DNA of 64,000 bases from Fibrella rubiginis. GTDB taxonomy: Bacteria; Bacteroidota; Bacteroidia; Cytophagales; Spirosomataceae. Both the position numbers and the translations under genes were made by a program. The DNA lies in contig NZ_JAFMYV010000001.1 of the NCBI RefSeq assembly GCF_017353185.1, forward strand, positions 744,001 to 808,000, in the 5' to 3' direction. Shown piece after piece: positions 34,573 to 44,261 of the stretch (positions are counted from its first letter, which is position 1; every line of letters starts with the position of its first letter). The notes beneath the pieces were generated by a model that searched no databases, was not told where the DNA came from, and saw only the letters and a list, made by a program, of their open reading frames with translations.

Positions 34573-35493
34573 ATGATTACTACAGGCATGCTGCGCGATG
34601 ACGCGCTGACGGGTAAAACCATTATTGTAACGGGCGGGGGCACAGGCCTTGGCAAATCCATGACTCGTTACCTGCTCCAATTGGGGGCCAACGTCACCAT
34701 CTGCAGTCGGCGGCAGGCCGTGCTCGACCAAACGGCGCAGGAGCTTACAGAAGAGATGGCAAATCTCTCAAGTGCGGACCAATCCAGGCCGGGAAAAATC
34801 ATGGCCATCGCCTGCGACGTGCGCAACCCAATGGAGATCGAAAACGTGCTGGCCGAGACCGTGGCTAAGTTCGGTCGGGTAGACGGGTTGCTCAACAATT
34901 CGGCCGGCAATTTTATCAGCCCCACCGAGCGGCTATCGTACAAGGCGTTCGACGTAGTGGTGGACATTGTGCTGCGGGGTACGTATTATTTCACACTGGC
35001 CGTAGGCAAATATTGGATCGAAAATAAGATCAAGGGTACAGTGCTCAACATCTCAACCACTTATGCCACAACGGGTTCCGGCTACGTGGTGCCCAGCGCG
35101 GTGGCCAAAGGTGGTGCGTTGATCATGATGAAATCGCTGGCCGCAGAGTGGGGTAAATACGGCATCCGGCTCAACGCCATCGCCCCAGGCCCGTTCCCTA
35201 CCAAAGGGGCCTGGGATCGGCTGTTTCCCGAACCACTGGCCAGCATGATGGACCCCACCAGCCGCATTCCGCTTAAGCGCGTGGGCGAACACCAGGAACT
35301 GGCCAACCTCGCGGCTTACCTGCTCTCCGATTTCTCTGGCTACATGACCGGTGAATGCATCACCATCGACGGCGGCGAAGTGCTGGCCGCCGGTGAGTTC
35401 AGCCACCTCGAAAAAGTGACTGAAGACCAGTGGGATATGATTGGCGAAACCATCAAACAGGCCAACCGGGCGAGTAAGCAGGAAGGAAAATGA
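34573..35493 (+). CDS. 2,4-dienoyl-CoA reductase, DECR1-like SDR
   Basis: 306 residues from ATG 34573 (longer frames run into hairpin M). The Rossmann motif TGGGTGLGKS binds NADP(H). Instead of the usual YxxxK, the catalytic pair is Tyr164 and Lys179, 15 apart (TTYATTGSGY..PSAVAK), exactly the spacing of mitochondrial DECR1. The stretch SLAAEWGKYGIRLNAIAPGP, then ELANLAAYLLSD and GEFSHLEKVTEDQWD are also strikingly like DECR1. It reduces 2,4-dienoyl-CoA to 3-enoyl-CoA during beta-oxidation of polyunsaturated fatty acids. It follows the isomerase-like gene. Confidence 0.9.
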   Translation: MITTGMLRDDALTGKTIIVTGGGTGLGKSMTRYLLQLGANVTICSRRQAVLDQTAQELTEEMANLSSADQSRPGKIMAIACDVRNPMEIENVLAETVAKFGRVDGLLNNSAGNFISPTERLSYKAFDVVVDIVLRGTYYFTLAVGKYWIENKIKGTVLNISTTYATTGSGYVVPSAVAKGGALIMMKSLAAEWGKYGIRLNAIAPGPFPTKGAWDRLFPEPLASMMDPTSRIPLKRVGEHQELANLAAYLLSDFSGYMTGECITIDGGEVLAAGEFSHLEKVTEDQWDMIGETIKQANRASKQEGK

Positions 35494-35497
35494 AGAA

Positions 35498-35671
35498 GTG
35501 ATTATTACCCGACAAGCCATAATCCACTGGGCAACCGCCAAAGTCGCCAGTCAACGGGCTGAATCTCTTAGTCGATGAGGCGGATCGGCTCATACAAAGC
35601 ATAGGAGAGATGAAGAATCGCATTGTAGGATGGGAGCGCCAGCACCCTACCCAAAAAATTGCTCGACGCTA
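35498..35671 (+). other. Possible small broken reading frame
   Basis: After the reductase stop, GTG 35498 opens a frame reading VIITRQAIIHWATAKVASQ and ending LSR at TGA 35576. The next frame continues from there with DEADRLIQSIGEMKNRIVG and ends ..KIARR at about 35671. Together they would make a charged, helical peptide of about 60 residues split by a one-base shift. No family recognised; it may be chance. Confidence 0.25.
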
Positions 35672-38128
35672 ATCATCATCACGCTCTTTATTCATTATCC
35701 GCACGAAGGCCCCCCGGCGGGGAGCGGGTACCAGCGCCGCTTCCCCCCTCAGCCCTTTCCACAATATCTCGTTGAACAGGTTATCATCAATGCGGTCAGC
35801 GTCGGAGAAATCAAGTGACTCCGATTTTTTAGCGCTGGGCGTGTGAGCCGTATTGAGGGCGTCAAGGTTGATGTTACTCGGCACTGACCGGTAGGGTGAT
35901 GCGTCTGGTGTTGACGTGAAACTACGAAACAGCGGGGTGGCGCCGGCGTCGTACTGGCTCATGGGGGGAAGCCCCAGAATCAACTCCATCGTGCGCAGCA
36001 TCCCGGAGGTTGAATACATGGTGTGGTCAACGCTGCGCCGTTTCACGTATGGGCCGATGACGAGGGCGTTGGAGCGGTGGGCATCTACGTGGTCGGGGCC
36101 GTTCTGGGCATCGTCTTCCAGGATGAAAATGGCCGATTCGTTCCAGATCTTACTCTTGCTGATGTGTTCCACCAGCATACCCACGGCGAGGTCGTTGTCG
36201 GCTACGCAGGCGTAGGGCGTCATTTGTCCCACGGCCAGGCCGTGGGTATGATCATTACCCAACCGGATGGTGCTGAACCGGGGCACCGCGTTGACTACCA
36301 GCAGCGAATCGAAGTCGCGTTGCCACTGATTTACCCGCGTGGTATCCTTCGTTTTGTTGACGTAGAACGTAGTAAAATTTCTGCAGACGTGGGCGGCATC
36401 CAGTGCGGGAATGTTGCCTTTGTCTTTGTCGACAAACACGCCGTAGCTGCGGTAGCTGACACCTTTGCGCTGGCAGAAATCCCAGATATAGCCGTCTTTA
36501 TCATTGGCAATGGCCCGTCGGCCCATCCCCTCCGTCACGCCGCCCCGCCTGCTGTAGCCCGCCACCCAGGTTTTTTCCAGATAGTCGTTAGCGTGGGCGG
36601 CCATGCTCCAGTTGTGGCCGTCGGCACTTACTTCGGCGTCGACGTAGAAATTGTCGAGCAGCACAAATTCGCGGGCCAGCTTGTGCTGGTTGGGGGTGTA
36701 TTTTTCGCCAAACAGGCAGAGCGTCGAGTCGCCGTTACCTTCTTTAATGTCGCCGAAAACCTGGTCATACGTGCGGTTCTCTTTCAGGACGTAGAACACA
36801 TACCTGATGGGCGAGGGCGCACCCACTTTCGTAGGAATCGGGTTGCCGGGTTCGCCATCGGCCGTCAGTTCTTTGGTCTTGTTATAAGGCGTATTGGCGT
36901 AGACTTTTTTGGCGTACAGGGCAAGGGTCGTTTCGGTTGGCTCGTCGATAATGCTCATGGTGCCCTTCATCAGTGCGCCAATATATTGCAACCGGCTGTT
37001 GGGCCGTTGTGCCTCGCCAACGTGGGTTTCGGAACGTACCTCGCGGCTGATGGGCTGCGGCCCCAGCGGGTTGGCAAACGACGTAAACCCTTTCCCGTTG
37101 GTCACAAACATACGTTTATCAACCACCCGGACACTAGTAGGAAACCAACCCACCGGAATGAACCCTTTCGAGGCACTTTTACCGGGTACGGTCACGTCAA
37201 ATACCGCCAGGCAGTTGTTGTCGGCGTTGGCGATGTAGAGCGTACGTTCGTCTTTAGCCAGGGCCAGCCCATTGGTCATAGACCCCACCGGCGAGTTAGG
37301 ATAAAGCGCGGCGTCGAGCACTTCAATCACCTTCCGGGCCTTTACGTCGATCACCGACACGCTGTTGTCGCCTGCATTGGCCACGTAGATGAGTGTACCT
37401 TTTTTGTTGATGACCAACTCATTAGGGTTGTACGATACCGGAATGGTTGTGGTCAGCCTACGGGCTTGTGTGTCGAAAATGGCCACCTTTTTGCCACCCC
37501 ACAGCGAGATGTATAACTCCTTTCGGTTAGGCGACAGCACACAGGTATAGCACTCGTGACCCAGCTTCTCCTGATGAACAATGGCCTTGGTCAGCAGGTC
37601 GACGACGTAGAGCGAGTTGCTTTCTTTAGTCACGACATACAGCAGGTGCCGGGCGTCGTCAACCTCGATGCCGACGGGTGATATTTTGGTGGGCCAGGGA
37701 TCACCCAGGCGCAGGCTATCGGTCAGCACCAGTTGCTGGTTGGTGATGGCGTAGCACAGGATCTGGTTACTGTTACCTCCCGATGCGTAAAGCATCTTGC
37801 CGTCACCGCTGAATTTAAGGCCGTAAAATGACCGGGGAATCTCAACGCTGTGCAGCACCGTTTCCCGCTTTGGATCAATCAACTGGATGCTCTGCGTACC
37901 CTGCCCGTTGTTGGTCACGGCCATCAGCAACCCCGATGCCGACACGGCGATGTTCAGGGGTAAATCGCCTACTTCCAGCGACCGCCCGGCAGGAGTCAGG
38001 CTCCATCCGTTTGGCAGCAGCACCCGCCGCGACTCCAGCCCGGCATCCAATTTTTTGACATCAACGCGCGATTGTGCCCATGAGAGGCTGGCGATGAAAA
38101 GCAGGAAGCAGGGCAGGATGTTCCTCAT
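35669..38128 (-). CDS. Bifunctional YncE-like propeller / phosphoesterase protein
   Basis: 819 residues from ATG 38128 (MRNILPCFLLFIASLSWAQ signal; the ORF can be extended 7 codons). Residues about 30-390 form a seven-bladed YncE-like propeller (LPLNIAVSASGLLMAVTNNG, IDPKRETVLHSVEI, YVANAGDNSVSVIDVKARKVIEVL). Residues about 440-780 are an alkaline-phosphatase-superfamily phosphoesterase with YVLKENRTYDQVFGD, DNFYVDAEVSADGHNW and FILEDDAQNGPDHVDAHRSN carrying the metal-binding Asp/His. Periplasmic or surface. It follows the SusD gene by 34 bp in the same direction and is probably co-transcribed. Confidence 0.9.
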   Translation of the reverse strand: MRNILPCFLLFIASLSWAQSRVDVKKLDAGLESRRVLLPNGWSLTPAGRSLEVGDLPLNIAVSASGLLMAVTNNGQGTQSIQLIDPKRETVLHSVEIPRSFYGLKFSGDGKMLYASGGNSNQILCYAITNQQLVLTDSLRLGDPWPTKISPVGIEVDDARHLLYVVTKESNSLYVVDLLTKAIVHQEKLGHECYTCVLSPNRKELYISLWGGKKVAIFDTQARRLTTTIPVSYNPNELVINKKGTLIYVANAGDNSVSVIDVKARKVIEVLDAALYPNSPVGSMTNGLALAKDERTLYIANADNNCLAVFDVTVPGKSASKGFIPVGWFPTSVRVVDKRMFVTNGKGFTSFANPLGPQPISREVRSETHVGEAQRPNSRLQYIGALMKGTMSIIDEPTETTLALYAKKVYANTPYNKTKELTADGEPGNPIPTKVGAPSPIRYVFYVLKENRTYDQVFGDIKEGNGDSTLCLFGEKYTPNQHKLAREFVLLDNFYVDAEVSADGHNWSMAAHANDYLEKTWVAGYSRRGGVTEGMGRRAIANDKDGYIWDFCQRKGVSYRSYGVFVDKDKGNIPALDAAHVCRNFTTFYVNKTKDTTRVNQWQRDFDSLLVVNAVPRFSTIRLGNDHTHGLAVGQMTPYACVADNDLAVGMLVEHISKSKIWNESAIFILEDDAQNGPDHVDAHRSNALVIGPYVKRRSVDHTMYSTSGMLRTMELILGLPPMSQYDAGATPLFRSFTSTPDASPYRSVPSNINLDALNTAHTPSAKKSESLDFSDADRIDDNLFNEILWKGLRGEAALVPAPRRGAFVRIMNKERDDD

Positions 38129-38162
38129 AAAATGTTGGTTGTCAGACAAAATTGCTATAAAA

Positions 38163-39647
38163 TTACTTTTGCCACCATACCATAATCGTGCTATCGTCGC
38201 CGCCCATCGAGGTCACGGCGGCGGTGAGTGCTTCGGGGTTGAGCGATTGCAGGTACGTAGGATACGGCACCCGGCTCGGAAATTTGTTTTCAGCAGGGAT
38301 GCCCGCCCCCCGTGGCAACACGGGATAGCCCGTCCGGCGTTTCTCGAACCACGACTGGTAATCGACAAAGAAGTAGGCGTAGTACTTCTGGATCATGATT
38401 TGCTCCAGTTGTTTGTCGGGCGTGGCGGTGGCGTTGTAGGCTACCCCCGGCTGGGTCAGGAAAGTAGCGGGTAGGGTTGCCCCCCATTGTGTCATAGAGG
38501 CCGTGATGCCTGCTTCGTAATGCGCTTTGGGCGTTTTTCCCGTGGTGTAGCCATTTAGGGCCAGTTCGGCTTTGATAAACTCTACCTCGGCGTAGGGCAT
38601 CATGACACCCAGTTGCGGCAGGGTTTTCAGCGCGTCGGTATAGCTCGAATTCTTACCCACCGCATATTCCAGCGTGGTCACGTAGCCGCTTTGAATACCC
38701 TGATACACCGGCTGCCCGTTGACTGTGACCGGGATGGCCCATACTGCCCGGCGGGGGTCGTTGTCGGCATTGAGCTTTCCCAAAAAGAAGTCGGTGAAGT
38801 AGGTGCCCTCGCGCCAGTCGAGGGTGCGGGCGTTATAGTACGGGTTGAAATAAGGGAACGTACCCGGATAGCGAAAAATGGCGTCGTCGGCGTTGGCGGT
38901 CATCACCGGGTACTTCGCCGGGTCGGCCAGTATCTGATTAATCTGCTCTTTCGCGTTGATCTCACCGTCGCGTTTCAGAACACGCAGCAGCAGCCGCAAC
39001 CGCAGGGAATTCGCCCATTTTTTCCACTTCAGGATACCCGGATTTTTGCCGCCGGTGACGGCATTGGCTCCGTAAACCAGATCGCCGCCGTAGGTCAGTG
39101 CCCTGGTGTCATCAAATAAACTGTTGGCCGTTTCCAGGTCCTTCAGCAACTGCACGTAGATATCTTTTTGCTTGTCGAAACCGGGCTTCACCACGCCCCC
39201 GGCGGCTTTGGTGGCTTGTGAATACGGTACGTCGCCGTAGAGGTCGGTCAGGATCGAGTAGGTCCAGCTTTTATACACCAGGGCAATCGCTTTGTAGTTG
39301 GCTTCTTTCAGCCGGTCGGCAATGGTATAGATGTCCTGAATGTCGGTGAGGTAGGCGTATGAACTGCTCCACACACCCGCGCCGGGGTTGACCACGTAGC
39401 GGTGCAGCCCGCCGCCTCCCGCACTGCCGCGTGGGGCATCTACCTGCATTAGCTCGTGGGTAAACGAGCGGGCGGCCCCCATCGAACTGTTCACCATCCG
39501 GTATTGCAGCTGGCCCAGCAACACACCCGGATTCACGTCTCTGGGCCGGTTGGGATCGGTATTGATGTCGTCGAAACCCGCGGTGCAGCTTGAGAGCAAA
39601 CCACTGACCAGTAGGTAGATAACAAGTAGGGGTGATAATCTTTTCAC
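38163..39647 (-). CDS. SusD/RagB-type nutrient-binding lipoprotein (SusD-like_2)
   Basis: 494 residues with lipobox LLSSC (Cys21). It belongs to the SusD-like_2 branch: DDINTDPNRPRDVNPGVLLGQLQYR at the N-terminus, a helical TPR-like core (YKAIALVYKSWTYSILTDLYGDVPYSQA) and the C-terminal IMIQKYYAYFFVDYQSWFEKRRTGYPVL. It is the surface lid of the SusC channel encoded directly upstream (22 bp) and captures an unknown oligomer. The third gene of the set encodes a YncE/phosphoesterase protein. Confidence 0.93.
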   Translation of the reverse strand: MKRLSPLLVIYLLVSGLLSSCTAGFDDINTDPNRPRDVNPGVLLGQLQYRMVNSSMGAARSFTHELMQVDAPRGSAGGGGLHRYVVNPGAGVWSSSYAYLTDIQDIYTIADRLKEANYKAIALVYKSWTYSILTDLYGDVPYSQATKAAGGVVKPGFDKQKDIYVQLLKDLETANSLFDDTRALTYGGDLVYGANAVTGGKNPGILKWKKWANSLRLRLLLRVLKRDGEINAKEQINQILADPAKYPVMTANADDAIFRYPGTFPYFNPYYNARTLDWREGTYFTDFFLGKLNADNDPRRAVWAIPVTVNGQPVYQGIQSGYVTTLEYAVGKNSSYTDALKTLPQLGVMMPYAEVEFIKAELALNGYTTGKTPKAHYEAGITASMTQWGATLPATFLTQPGVAYNATATPDKQLEQIMIQKYYAYFFVDYQSWFEKRRTGYPVLPRGAGIPAENKFPSRVPYPTYLQSLNPEALTAAVTSMGGDDSTIMVWWQK

Positions 39648-39669
39648 GATGAAACTGCGTCAGGGATGA

Positions 39670-42600
39670 TTAAAACTTCAGGGTCAGGTTGGCACCCATT
39701 GTGCGGGTGGAAGGAAACTGGGCCAACTCCACGCCGGGCGTCAGGGTGCCGCTGTTGAGGTTGCCGCCCTCCGGGTCGAAGCCGGGGAAGCGGGTGAAAT
39801 TGACCAGGTCGCGACCAAACACGGCCACGGTGGTTTGCCGAACGCCCACCCCACTCAGCCACCGCTGTGGCAGGTTAAACTCGAACCGCGCTTCCCGAAT
39901 TTTCAGGTACGAGGCGTCGAAAATATTGGTCTCGGCATTGCTGATCTGGTAGTAGTTGTCGTAGTACGAACTGGCGGGCACTTTCACCGTATTGGGCAGG
40001 TAGCGGCCATCAGGTTGCAGCAACACACCCTCGCCAATCAGCCCGCCATCGCGGCCGGGCAGCGTGACGGTTGTCTTGCCGAGGGTGTTGTTTTTGTGGT
40101 TCGTCTGCGAATACATGCTGCCGCCCATCTGCCCGTCGAGCAGGACGCTGATGCGCACACCGCCCACCGTAAACTCGTTCATGAGGCTACCTTTCCAGTC
40201 GGCAAAGGCGTTGCCCCACAGCTTGGTCACCGGGTCGAGCGGGGCGGGTAAGCCCACCGACGAGTACACGATTTGCCCGTCGGGCGAGCGTTGAAAACCC
40301 CGGCCATACATATCGCCCATCCGGCCACCTACCCGCGCTTCAATGGTCACGTTGCCGCTATGGCTGTAGATGGTCTGGTTGGTAATACCCGCCGCCAGCT
40401 CGCGCACGTAGCTGCGGTTGCGCGACCAGATCACGGTGGTGTTCCAGCCAAATCGGCGGGTATTGACCGGTTTTCCTGTCAGCTTCACTTCCACGCCCCG
40501 GCTGTTGATGAGCCCGGCGTTGATGAGCGCGCTGGCATAACCCGACACGGGGTCGAGCGGGATGGCCAGAATCTGGTTGCGGCTATTATTGTTGTAGTAG
40601 GCCACGTCCAGCCCAATCCGGTTTTTAAACAGCCGCAGGTCCAGCCCAAACTCGTAGCTCGACGTGATTTCGGGTTTCAGATCGGCGTTGAACAGCGTGG
40701 GCGAATTGGTGAAACTGTTGCTGTAAATTTTGTCATAGTAGCGGGCCGTCTGGTAAGGTCGGGTGTCGTTGCCCACCTGCGCCCACGAGGCCCGGAATTT
40801 GGCAAACGACACGGACTGAGGCAGCCTGAACAGTTCATTCAGCAAAAAGCTGCTGCTGACAGACGGGTAGAAAAACGAGTTGTTGGCGTAGGGCAGCGTA
40901 CTCGACCAGTCGTTGCGTCCCGTGACGTCGAGGAAGATTTTCTCGTCGAACGACAGTTGCCCGGCGGCATACAGGCTGTTGATGGCCTTGCGGGTTTTCT
41001 GTGGATCGGCCACGGCCTGGTCCAGGCTGTTCGAAATCTGGTATACCCCCGGCTGCGAGAGTTGATCGGCATACAGACCCGCAAAATCATACGTTTGCCG
41101 CATGGCGTTGCCGCCTGCCGAAGCAGTGATGTTGATGCGCGGGCTGAGCGCATCTTTGTAAGTGAGCAAGAAATCGGTGTTCGATTCATAGCTGAACACA
41201 TTCTGTTCGCGGTACATGCCCCGTGGGTACTTGGTCATGCTGAAGGGCCGCTGCTGCGACCGGAACTCAAACGCCATATCTAGTCCCGTCCGCACCAGCA
41301 GGTCCAGTTTGGGGCTGATGGCGTAGGTAGCCGATACGTTGCCGATGACCCCGTGCCGGTTCATTTTGTTCAGCATCTCGTACAAATCGAGGTACGGATT
41401 GTCGGGGCCGGGGTTGAACGGGCTGCGCTGCTGAACACCGTCCAGACCGGGTTGCCAGTAGGGTTTGAACCATTCTGGCCGGATGTTGGGGGCCGTGCCG
41501 ATCATGAGAAAATACATGATCGACTGGTTGTTGTAGCCAGCGGCAGGCAGGTTATCACTTTTCTTGTTGGTGTAATTCACCTTGCCCGTAATGCGCAGTT
41601 TGTCGGTAGCCTGCTGCGAAACCGACAGGGCCGCGTTAATCCGCTCGAAGCCCGTATTGGGCAGAATCCAGCTGTTCCTGAGCTGCGTCAGCGACAGCCG
41701 CGCCGAACCTTTGTCGGTACCGCCTTCGATGGATACACTGTTGGAATAGGTCACGCCCGTCTGGAAAAAGCCGGCGATGTAGTCGCGGTTAGCCACCCAG
41801 GGCGTACGTTCGGTGGGCTTGCCATCGGGTGCGTTGGGGTTATACTGGAAATACGACTGCCCGTTGAATTTGGGACCCCACGCCCGGCCGGCCGCCACGT
41901 TGGTGCTCGTGTTGGCCCCGTCGGCGCTGTCCAGATACGAATAATAGACGTCGGTACGGCCCTCACCGTAGGCAAACTGATAGTCGGGCCAGCGGTTCAC
42001 CTGGTCGACGCTGATGTTCGAGTTGATGGTGATGCCAATGCCGCGGTCTTTCCGAACGCCCGATTTGGTGGTGATGATCAGGGCACCACCCGCCGCCCGG
42101 CTGCCGTAGAGGGCCGTGGCACCGGGGCCTTTGAGCACCGTAACTTTCTCAATATCATCGGGATTCAGGTCTGACACGCTCGATCCGTAGTCGACCGGGC
42201 TGTCCTGCGAGAGGTGAGCACTGTAGCCCGTACCCGTGATGCGGCTGCTGACGGGCACACCGTCGACCACGATCAGGGCCTGGTTATTGTCGAGGTTCAA
42301 TGACGATTCGCCCCGGAGCGTTATGCGCGACGATCCCATCGGCCCCGACCCCGTTCCCTGAATGTTGAGGCCCGCCACCTTGCCGCTGAGCGTGTTGACC
42401 CAGTTGTTGGACTTGGCGTCTTTTACGGCATTTTCGTTGACGGTGGCCGCCGCGTAGCCCAGCGTTTTTTCTTCCCGCCGAATGCCCAGCGCTGTCACGA
42501 CTACTTCATTGAGCAGTTGGTTGTTCTCTTTCAACTGCACGTCGATGGTAGACTGCCCCGCCAGCGAAACCTCCTGGTTAATGTAGCCGATGAAGCTGAA

Positions 42601-42834
42601 CACCAGCACCTCGCCACCAGCCGATGGCTTTGGCAGTGTCAGGCTGTAGGCGCCCGTTGCGTTAGTGGTTGTGCCAACTGAGGTACCCTTGATAACCACG
42701 TTGACACCCGGCAGCGGCTGGTTTTTTTCGTCGCGAACGGTGCCGGCAAGGGTAGGAGATTGAGCCAGCAGATGCTGGCTGGCAAGGAGTATGAAGAAAA
42801 GCGAAATCGGTAGTGTAAATCGTTTCAGGCTCAT
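39670..42834 (-). CDS. SusC/RagA TonB-linked outer-membrane transporter
   Basis: 1054 residues. Signal peptide (to about 24), CarboxypepD_reg domain (TLAGTVRDEKNQPLPGVNVVIKG), the SusC TonB region NEVVVTALGIRREEKTLGYA, plug with SGKVAGLNIQG and LNPDDIEKVTVLKGPGATALYGSRAAGGA, then a 22-strand barrel ending ..MGANLTLKF. It imports the ligand captured by the SusD-like protein just downstream. Genes read SusC-SusD-YncE/phosphoesterase in one direction. Confidence 0.95.
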   Translation of the reverse strand: MSLKRFTLPISLFFILLASQHLLAQSPTLAGTVRDEKNQPLPGVNVVIKGTSVGTTTNATGAYSLTLPKPSAGGEVLVFSFIGYINQEVSLAGQSTIDVQLKENNQLLNEVVVTALGIRREEKTLGYAAATVNENAVKDAKSNNWVNTLSGKVAGLNIQGTGSGPMGSSRITLRGESSLNLDNNQALIVVDGVPVSSRITGTGYSAHLSQDSPVDYGSSVSDLNPDDIEKVTVLKGPGATALYGSRAAGGALIITTKSGVRKDRGIGITINSNISVDQVNRWPDYQFAYGEGRTDVYYSYLDSADGANTSTNVAAGRAWGPKFNGQSYFQYNPNAPDGKPTERTPWVANRDYIAGFFQTGVTYSNSVSIEGGTDKGSARLSLTQLRNSWILPNTGFERINAALSVSQQATDKLRITGKVNYTNKKSDNLPAAGYNNQSIMYFLMIGTAPNIRPEWFKPYWQPGLDGVQQRSPFNPGPDNPYLDLYEMLNKMNRHGVIGNVSATYAISPKLDLLVRTGLDMAFEFRSQQRPFSMTKYPRGMYREQNVFSYESNTDFLLTYKDALSPRINITASAGGNAMRQTYDFAGLYADQLSQPGVYQISNSLDQAVADPQKTRKAINSLYAAGQLSFDEKIFLDVTGRNDWSSTLPYANNSFFYPSVSSSFLLNELFRLPQSVSFAKFRASWAQVGNDTRPYQTARYYDKIYSNSFTNSPTLFNADLKPEITSSYEFGLDLRLFKNRIGLDVAYYNNNSRNQILAIPLDPVSGYASALINAGLINSRGVEVKLTGKPVNTRRFGWNTTVIWSRNRSYVRELAAGITNQTIYSHSGNVTIEARVGGRMGDMYGRGFQRSPDGQIVYSSVGLPAPLDPVTKLWGNAFADWKGSLMNEFTVGGVRISVLLDGQMGGSMYSQTNHKNNTLGKTTVTLPGRDGGLIGEGVLLQPDGRYLPNTVKVPASSYYDNYYQISNAETNIFDASYLKIREARFEFNLPQRWLSGVGVRQTTVAVFGRDLVNFTRFPGFDPEGGNLNSGTLTPGVELAQFPSTRTMGANLTLKF

Positions 42835-42855
42835 GGGCTATCGGTTGAGTAAATA

Positions 42856-42863
42856 CAAAACTA
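42856..42863 (-). promoter_or_regulatory. Candidate -7 element of the first SusCD operon
   Basis: On the minus strand TAGTTTTG (plus-strand CAAAACTA at 42856-42863) fits TAnnTTTG, about 20 bp before the susC start at 42834. No TTG at the expected distance. Confidence 0.4.
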
Positions 42864-42995
42864 CCCTGTCACCCAGCCCAGCACTGATCTTTCTTCTTTA
42901 TTAAATCATTAATTATCAGTATGTTAACAAAATTTTTATAAACATAATGATATGACAATGCTCATGTCTTGCCGGGGCTTTTGGCTCTCTAACAG

Positions 42996-44258
42996 CTACG
43001 GGTCCAGTGGGTCGTAGGGGTCCATGTGCAGGCTCTCTGGGGTAGGATAAAACACCACGTCGTGGGGCGAGATGCGGTGTTTGTCGCGGTAGGGCAGGTA
43101 CCCCAGTTCGCGCTGGTTGCGGGCATCAAAAGCGGCGTTGTCTACGTAGTCGGTCTGGCTTTTGGTCGACACCATCACGCACGGTTTGTCTGTCGGTACG
43201 CCATAGCGAATTAGCAGCCGGTTGGCATTGCGGAAGTTGGTGGTGGTGTGGCGGGCATGGGGGTCGATGATAATGGCGGCTTCGGGCAACTGCCAGCGCT
43301 GCATCAGGTAGCGCTTCATCTCCACGGCTTCGGCATAGGGTCCGCGGAATGGATAGCAATACCCACCGCTAACCACAACCAGCGGTGCCCAGCCCGCCCG
43401 GTACCGCGCCGCCACCAGGTCGAGCCGCATTTTGTTCAGCGGACTCAGTGGCGTAGTGGTCAGTTCGGGGCCGCTGCCGGGCACCATCATAGCGGCATAG
43501 CGGTAGTTTTTCCAGACCGTTCTGCCTACGCTGTTCGCCGCAGCCCGGTTGTCGCGCTGTTCCATCGGCTCGTGGCGGGCGGGTTCGTCGCGGTCATTGA
43601 CGTCCATCAACTGCCGGGCCACGGCCAACGACGGCTGGTAAAAAAGCCGAAGGCTGTCGGCGCGTTCGGCCAATACGGCAAACATATCTTTCAACACCGT
43701 CCGGTAGGTACGTCCGTTGACGGGATAATTGGCCGAGTCGATGCGGGGATAACGGAGTTTTTTGCCCAGCCCATACTGGTCAATGATGTAGTTGATACCC
43801 ACCACATACTGCCCCCATGCCCGCGCCAGCAACGCCCGATTGGGTAGGTCCACAAACCGCTGATAATAGCCCGATGGCCGCAGGTGACCGTTCACGAGTT
43901 TATCGAAAGCGGGCCGGTTTTGGTCATAGAGCCGCCCCATCGCCACCTGCAACCGGGCCGAATCGGCCGCTGCCCAGCGGAAACCCGTCACCAGCGACAC
44001 CGGCGACCGGCAGGTATCGCCGGCGTGGGTTTTGATTAGAGTAGCCCGTTCACGTTGGATGGACAGAAGGGCCGTATCTTTTTCAATAAACTGCTTTACG
44101 TCAGCGAGTTGTTCAATAGCCGTGAGCAGATAAAATTGTTTGTCAGCCACCACGTCACCCGAACGGAACGGCCGGTAGGAGCGCTGGTAACCCGTTGGCG
44201 TTTGGGCGTGGAGGGAAAAAAACAGCAGGAAAAAGGCAAGCGGGAGAACGTATTTCAT
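42996..44258 (-). CDS. YdcF/ElyC/SanA-type DUF218 protein
   Basis: 420 residues. Signal peptide (MKYVLPLAFFLLFFSLHAQ). A helical N-terminal region of about 220 residues precedes the DUF218 domain (about 245-400): AMMVPGSGPELT, RYRAGWAPLVVVSGGYCYPFRG, EAVEMKRYLMQRWQLPEAAIIIDPHARHTTTNFRNA and PCVMVSTKSQTDYV. DUF218 proteins in enterobacteria affect peptidoglycan and envelope integrity; biochemical role is not settled. It starts 4 bp after the SusD stop, so it is co-transcribed with the upstream SusCD pair, which is an unusual partner. Confidence 0.88.
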   Translation of the reverse strand: MKYVLPLAFFLLFFSLHAQTPTGYQRSYRPFRSGDVVADKQFYLLTAIEQLADVKQFIEKDTALLSIQRERATLIKTHAGDTCRSPVSLVTGFRWAAADSARLQVAMGRLYDQNRPAFDKLVNGHLRPSGYYQRFVDLPNRALLARAWGQYVVGINYIIDQYGLGKKLRYPRIDSANYPVNGRTYRTVLKDMFAVLAERADSLRLFYQPSLAVARQLMDVNDRDEPARHEPMEQRDNRAAANSVGRTVWKNYRYAAMMVPGSGPELTTTPLSPLNKMRLDLVAARYRAGWAPLVVVSGGYCYPFRGPYAEAVEMKRYLMQRWQLPEAAIIIDPHARHTTTNFRNANRLLIRYGVPTDKPCVMVSTKSQTDYVDNAAFDARNQRELGYLPYRDKHRISPHDVVFYPTPESLHMDPYDPLDP

Positions 44259-44261
44259 GAC

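Noticed and set aside
36023-37516. 497-codon plus-strand frame
   Set aside because: It lies wholly inside the YncE/phosphoesterase gene on the other strand, which has clear domains and a signal peptide.
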